Positions 62,416-64,000 of a stretch of 64,000 nt of DNA are shown here, in pieces; the first letter of the stretch is position 1, and the number at the start of each line of letters is the position of its first letter. The notes below the pieces were generated by a model that did not search any database, was not told the DNA's origin, and saw nothing but the letters and a program-made list of their open reading frames with translations. Location: assembly GCF_030815415.1 (NCBI RefSeq), contig NZ_JAUSWW010000001.1, forward strand, positions 2,728,001-2,792,000, given 5' to 3'. The DNA is from Streptomyces canus (lineage in GTDB: Bacteria > Actinomycetota > Actinomycetes > Streptomycetales > Streptomycetaceae). The position numbers and the translations under genes were made by a program.

Positions 62416-62425
62416 GGGGCGGTGG

Positions 62426-63523
62426 TTACTGCAGACCGGCCGTCTTGCACTTGGCGGCGTACTCGGCGGTGCAGATCTGCTGCACGGTGTACAGCTTGTC
62501 CTTGATCACCGTGTCCTTGATGTTGTCGACGGTGACGGAGACCGGGGTCAGCAGCTGCGACGGAACCTTGTCGCCGGAGCCGTTGGTCATGGTCTGCGTG
62601 GCGAGGGAGTCGATGCTCTTGCCCTCGAGCAGGTTGACCGCGAGCTGGGCGGCCGCGTCGGCCTCCGGCTTGAAGGCCTTGTAGACCGTGCTGGACTGCG
62701 TACCGGCGACGATGCGCTGGATACCGGCGAGCTCGGCGTCCTGGCCCGTCAGCGGGATACCGGAGATGCCGGCGCCCTTGAGGGTGGTGGCGATGCCACC
62801 GGCCATGCCGTCGTTGGCGGCGTAGACGCCGGCGATGTTCTTCTTGCCGAGCTGGGTGATCGCCGCCTTCATCTTCTGCGCGGCGACCGAGTCCTTCCAC
62901 AGGCCGGACTGCTCGTAGGCGATCTTGACCTTGCCGTCGAGGACGCTGTGGGCGCCCTTCTTGAACAGCGCGGCGTTCGGGTCGGCGTCGTCACCGTTGA
63001 TCATGACGACGTTGGCCTTCGGGGTCGCCTTGTCGCCGAGGGAGTCGAGGAGGGCCTGGCCCTGGAGCTGGCCGACCTTCTCGTTGTCGAAGGAGACGTA
63101 CGCGGAGACCGGGCCCTGGGCCAGACGGTCGTACGCGATGACCTTGACGCCCTTCTTGACCGCGGCGTCGATCGAGGACTTGATGGCGGCCGAGTCCTGG
63201 GCGGAGACCACGATGACCTTCACGCCCTTGGTCACCATGGTGCTGACCTGCTGGGCCTGCTTCGCGGCGTCGGCGCCGGCGTTGTTGTAGGAGACCGTGC
63301 AGTCGTCGCACAGCTCCTTGACCTTGGCCTCGAAGAACGGCCGGTCGAACTGCTCGTAACGCGTGGTGACACTGTCGGGCAGGAGCAGGCCGATCGACTT
63401 TTTGTCGGAGCCGCTGCCGCCGCTGTCGTTGTCGTCGTCTCCGGCCTTGCCGCAAGCGGCGGCGGAGAGAGCAAGAGCCGAGACCAGAACGGGTACGGCC
63501 GCACGACGCATAAGCGTGTTCAC
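62426..63523 (-). CDS. xylF: Xylose-type ABC transporter substrate-binding lipoprotein XylF
   Basis: Predicted 365 aa, GTG start. The lipobox SAAACG follows a short basic/hydrophobic signal. The ribose/xylose-type type-1 periplasmic-binding fold is clear: IGLLLPDSVTTRYEQFDRPF, VKVIVVSAQDSAAIKSSIDA and PLTGQDAELAGIQRIVAGTQ. It delivers the pentose to XylHG. Its promoter gap is shared with the end of the ROK regulator. Confidence 0.93.
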   Translation of the reverse strand: MNTLMRRAAVPVLVSALALSAAACGKAGDDDNDSGGSGSDKKSIGLLLPDSVTTRYEQFDRPFFEAKVKELCDDCTVSYNNAGADAAKQAQQVSTMVTKGVKVIVVSAQDSAAIKSSIDAAVKKGVKVIAYDRLAQGPVSAYVSFDNEKVGQLQGQALLDSLGDKATPKANVVMINGDDADPNAALFKKGAHSVLDGKVKIAYEQSGLWKDSVAAQKMKAAITQLGKKNIAGVYAANDGMAGGIATTLKGAGISGIPLTGQDAELAGIQRIVAGTQSSTVYKAFKPEADAAAQLAVNLLEGKSIDSLATQTMTNGSGDKVPSQLLTPVSVTVDNIKDTVIKDKLYTVQQICTAEYAAKCKTAGLQ

Positions 63524-63603
63524 TTTTGAAACCTCCCTGACGAGGCCGCGTCGTTGCGGCCGAGGTGGCTGGAAGTCAACTCGGCCGTACGTGCGACGTC
63601 AAG

Positions 63604-63615
63604 AAGTAAATACTT
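63604..63615. promoter_or_regulatory. Inverted repeat in the xylF promoter
   Basis: AAGTA-AA-TACTT, an AT-rich perfect inverted repeat, lies about 80 bp before the xylF start and 30 bp after the ROK-gene end. It could be the site for the ROK regulator; the position is on the far side of a usual repressor site. Confidence 0.4.
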
Positions 63616-63644
63616 AACGGGTTGGCAACGGCGGGTTTCGTTCT

Positions 63645-64000
63645 CTAAGTGAAGGCAGGGGCTGCTGCATGCAGCGTGCCGTCCAAAAGGGTCGAATCGC
63701 CCATCTCGCTGAGTGCGAGAGCGAGCGCTCCGAGCACCTCCGCACGGCCCCCAAGTGCCCCCGGGAGAACGGAGAGTTGACGTGCTGCGCTAGGGATGGC
63801 GTACCGGCTCACGGACTCCCTGATGGGGCCGAGCACCAGCTCACCGGCCTCGGCGAGATCACCGCCCAGGACCACCCTGCTCGGGTTCAGGAGATTGCAG
63901 AGATTGGCTACTCCACTGCCGATGTGTCGGCCGACGTCGGCGATCACCCGACGGCAGCCCGGGTCTCCGTCCCTGGCCAGCCGCACGACGCCTTCCATCG
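63645..64000 (-). CDS. rok7B7: ROK-family transcriptional regulator, C-terminal part (Rok7B7-like)
   Basis: The last ~118 residues are present and the gene runs out of the window. The segment IGSGVANLCNLLNPSRVVLGGDLAEAG is typical of ROK proteins, which combine a winged HTH with a sugar-kinase fold. In S. coelicolor the corresponding regulator (Rok7B7) controls the xylose transporter genes next to it. The DNA-binding domain is not in view, so the assignment rests on this fold and the xylF neighbour. Confidence 0.82.
   Translation of the reverse strand, partial: MEGVVRLARDGDPGCRRVIADVGRHIGSGVANLCNLLNPSRVVLGGDLAEAGELVLGPIRESVSRYAIPSAARQLSVLPGALGGRAEVLGALALALSEMGDSTLLDGTLHAAAPAFT

Noticed and set aside
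1..64000. CRISPR array, tRNA/rRNA genes, insertion sequences or phage genes
   Set aside because: No regularly spaced repeats, no recognisable T-loop or anticodon arms, and no transposase, integrase or phage motifs were seen.
1..64000. Secondary-metabolite gene cluster
   Set aside because: No PKS, NRPS, terpene cyclase, lanthipeptide or siderophore core enzymes; dxs here is an isolated housekeeping-type gene.

Overview
This is a high-GC, gene-dense actinobacterial chromosome segment, almost certainly from a Streptomyces. The evidence is GC-rich third codon positions, many GTG starts, frequent ATGA/GTGA stop-start overlaps, sugar ABC transporters without their own ATPase, a mycothiol-type maleylpyruvate-isomerase-fold protein, DUF3000, TIGR04222 and ROK-xylose transporter genes. 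The gene order at the right side (xylose ABC genes next to a ROK regulator, dxs, fadAB, a LuxR-type regulator, DUF3000, hemE) resembles, from memory, the SCO6008 and higher region of S. coelicolor. No rRNA, tRNA, CRISPR array, transposase, prophage or antibiotic cluster was seen.

Layout. 1-11.6 kb: a glycan-catabolism locus holding the end of a GH38 alpha-mannosidase, a parvulin-like helical protein, a CUT1 sugar ABC transporter, a GH3 glycosidase, a BadF/BadG-type sugar kinase, a GH5_18-like beta-mannosidase and a NagZ-like GH3 enzyme. None of the complete enzymes has a signal peptide, so imported manno/GlcNAc oligosaccharides are probably broken down in the cytoplasm. Three of its transcription units share a TGGT-N7-AC motif 42-49 bp upstream of their starts. 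11.8-19.2 kb: RraA-like aldolase, lipase-like hydrolase, msrB-murC, RibD-like reductase and zapE. 19.2-28.9 kb: carbonic anhydrase-SulP pair, SPFH protein, PhoX-like phosphatase, NodB deacetylase lipoprotein, small zinc-ribbon protein, two-gene ABC exporter, Pth2-like protein with a TetR regulator, and a maleylpyruvate-isomerase-like protein. 29-34.1 kb: a DUF692 (MNIO) oxidase fused to an extra C-terminal domain, followed by a secreted DUF4142 protein, a TIGR04222 membrane protein and a secreted tripeptidyl-aminopeptidase-like hydrolase. 34-42.1 kb: the late steps of coproporphyrin-dependent haem synthesis (chdC, cgoX, hemE) with a DUF4349 lipoprotein, a CoA-disulfide-reductase-like flavoprotein, a frameshifted rhomboid protease and DUF3000. 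42.3-44.5 kb: LuxR-type regulator and RNase D. 44.5-51.1 kb: a beta-mannoside module (CUT1 transporter divergent from GH2 beta-mannosidase plus LacI regulator). 51.3-54.6 kb: fadA-fadB. 54.8-60 kb: beta-propeller-like protein, NYN protein, amino-acid permease and dxs. 60-64 kb: xylFGH and the end of the ROK regulator.

Strong perfect hairpins mark many transcription-unit ends. Members of a Streptomyces-type GGGGCGCGGGG repeat family lie next to stop codons or in intergenic DNA, and one copy is read through in frame inside a coding sequence. The least explained parts are the MNIO locus, the GH5_18-like gene that has ATC where its start codon should be, the repeat embedded in a gene, and the one-base frameshift in the rhomboid gene.
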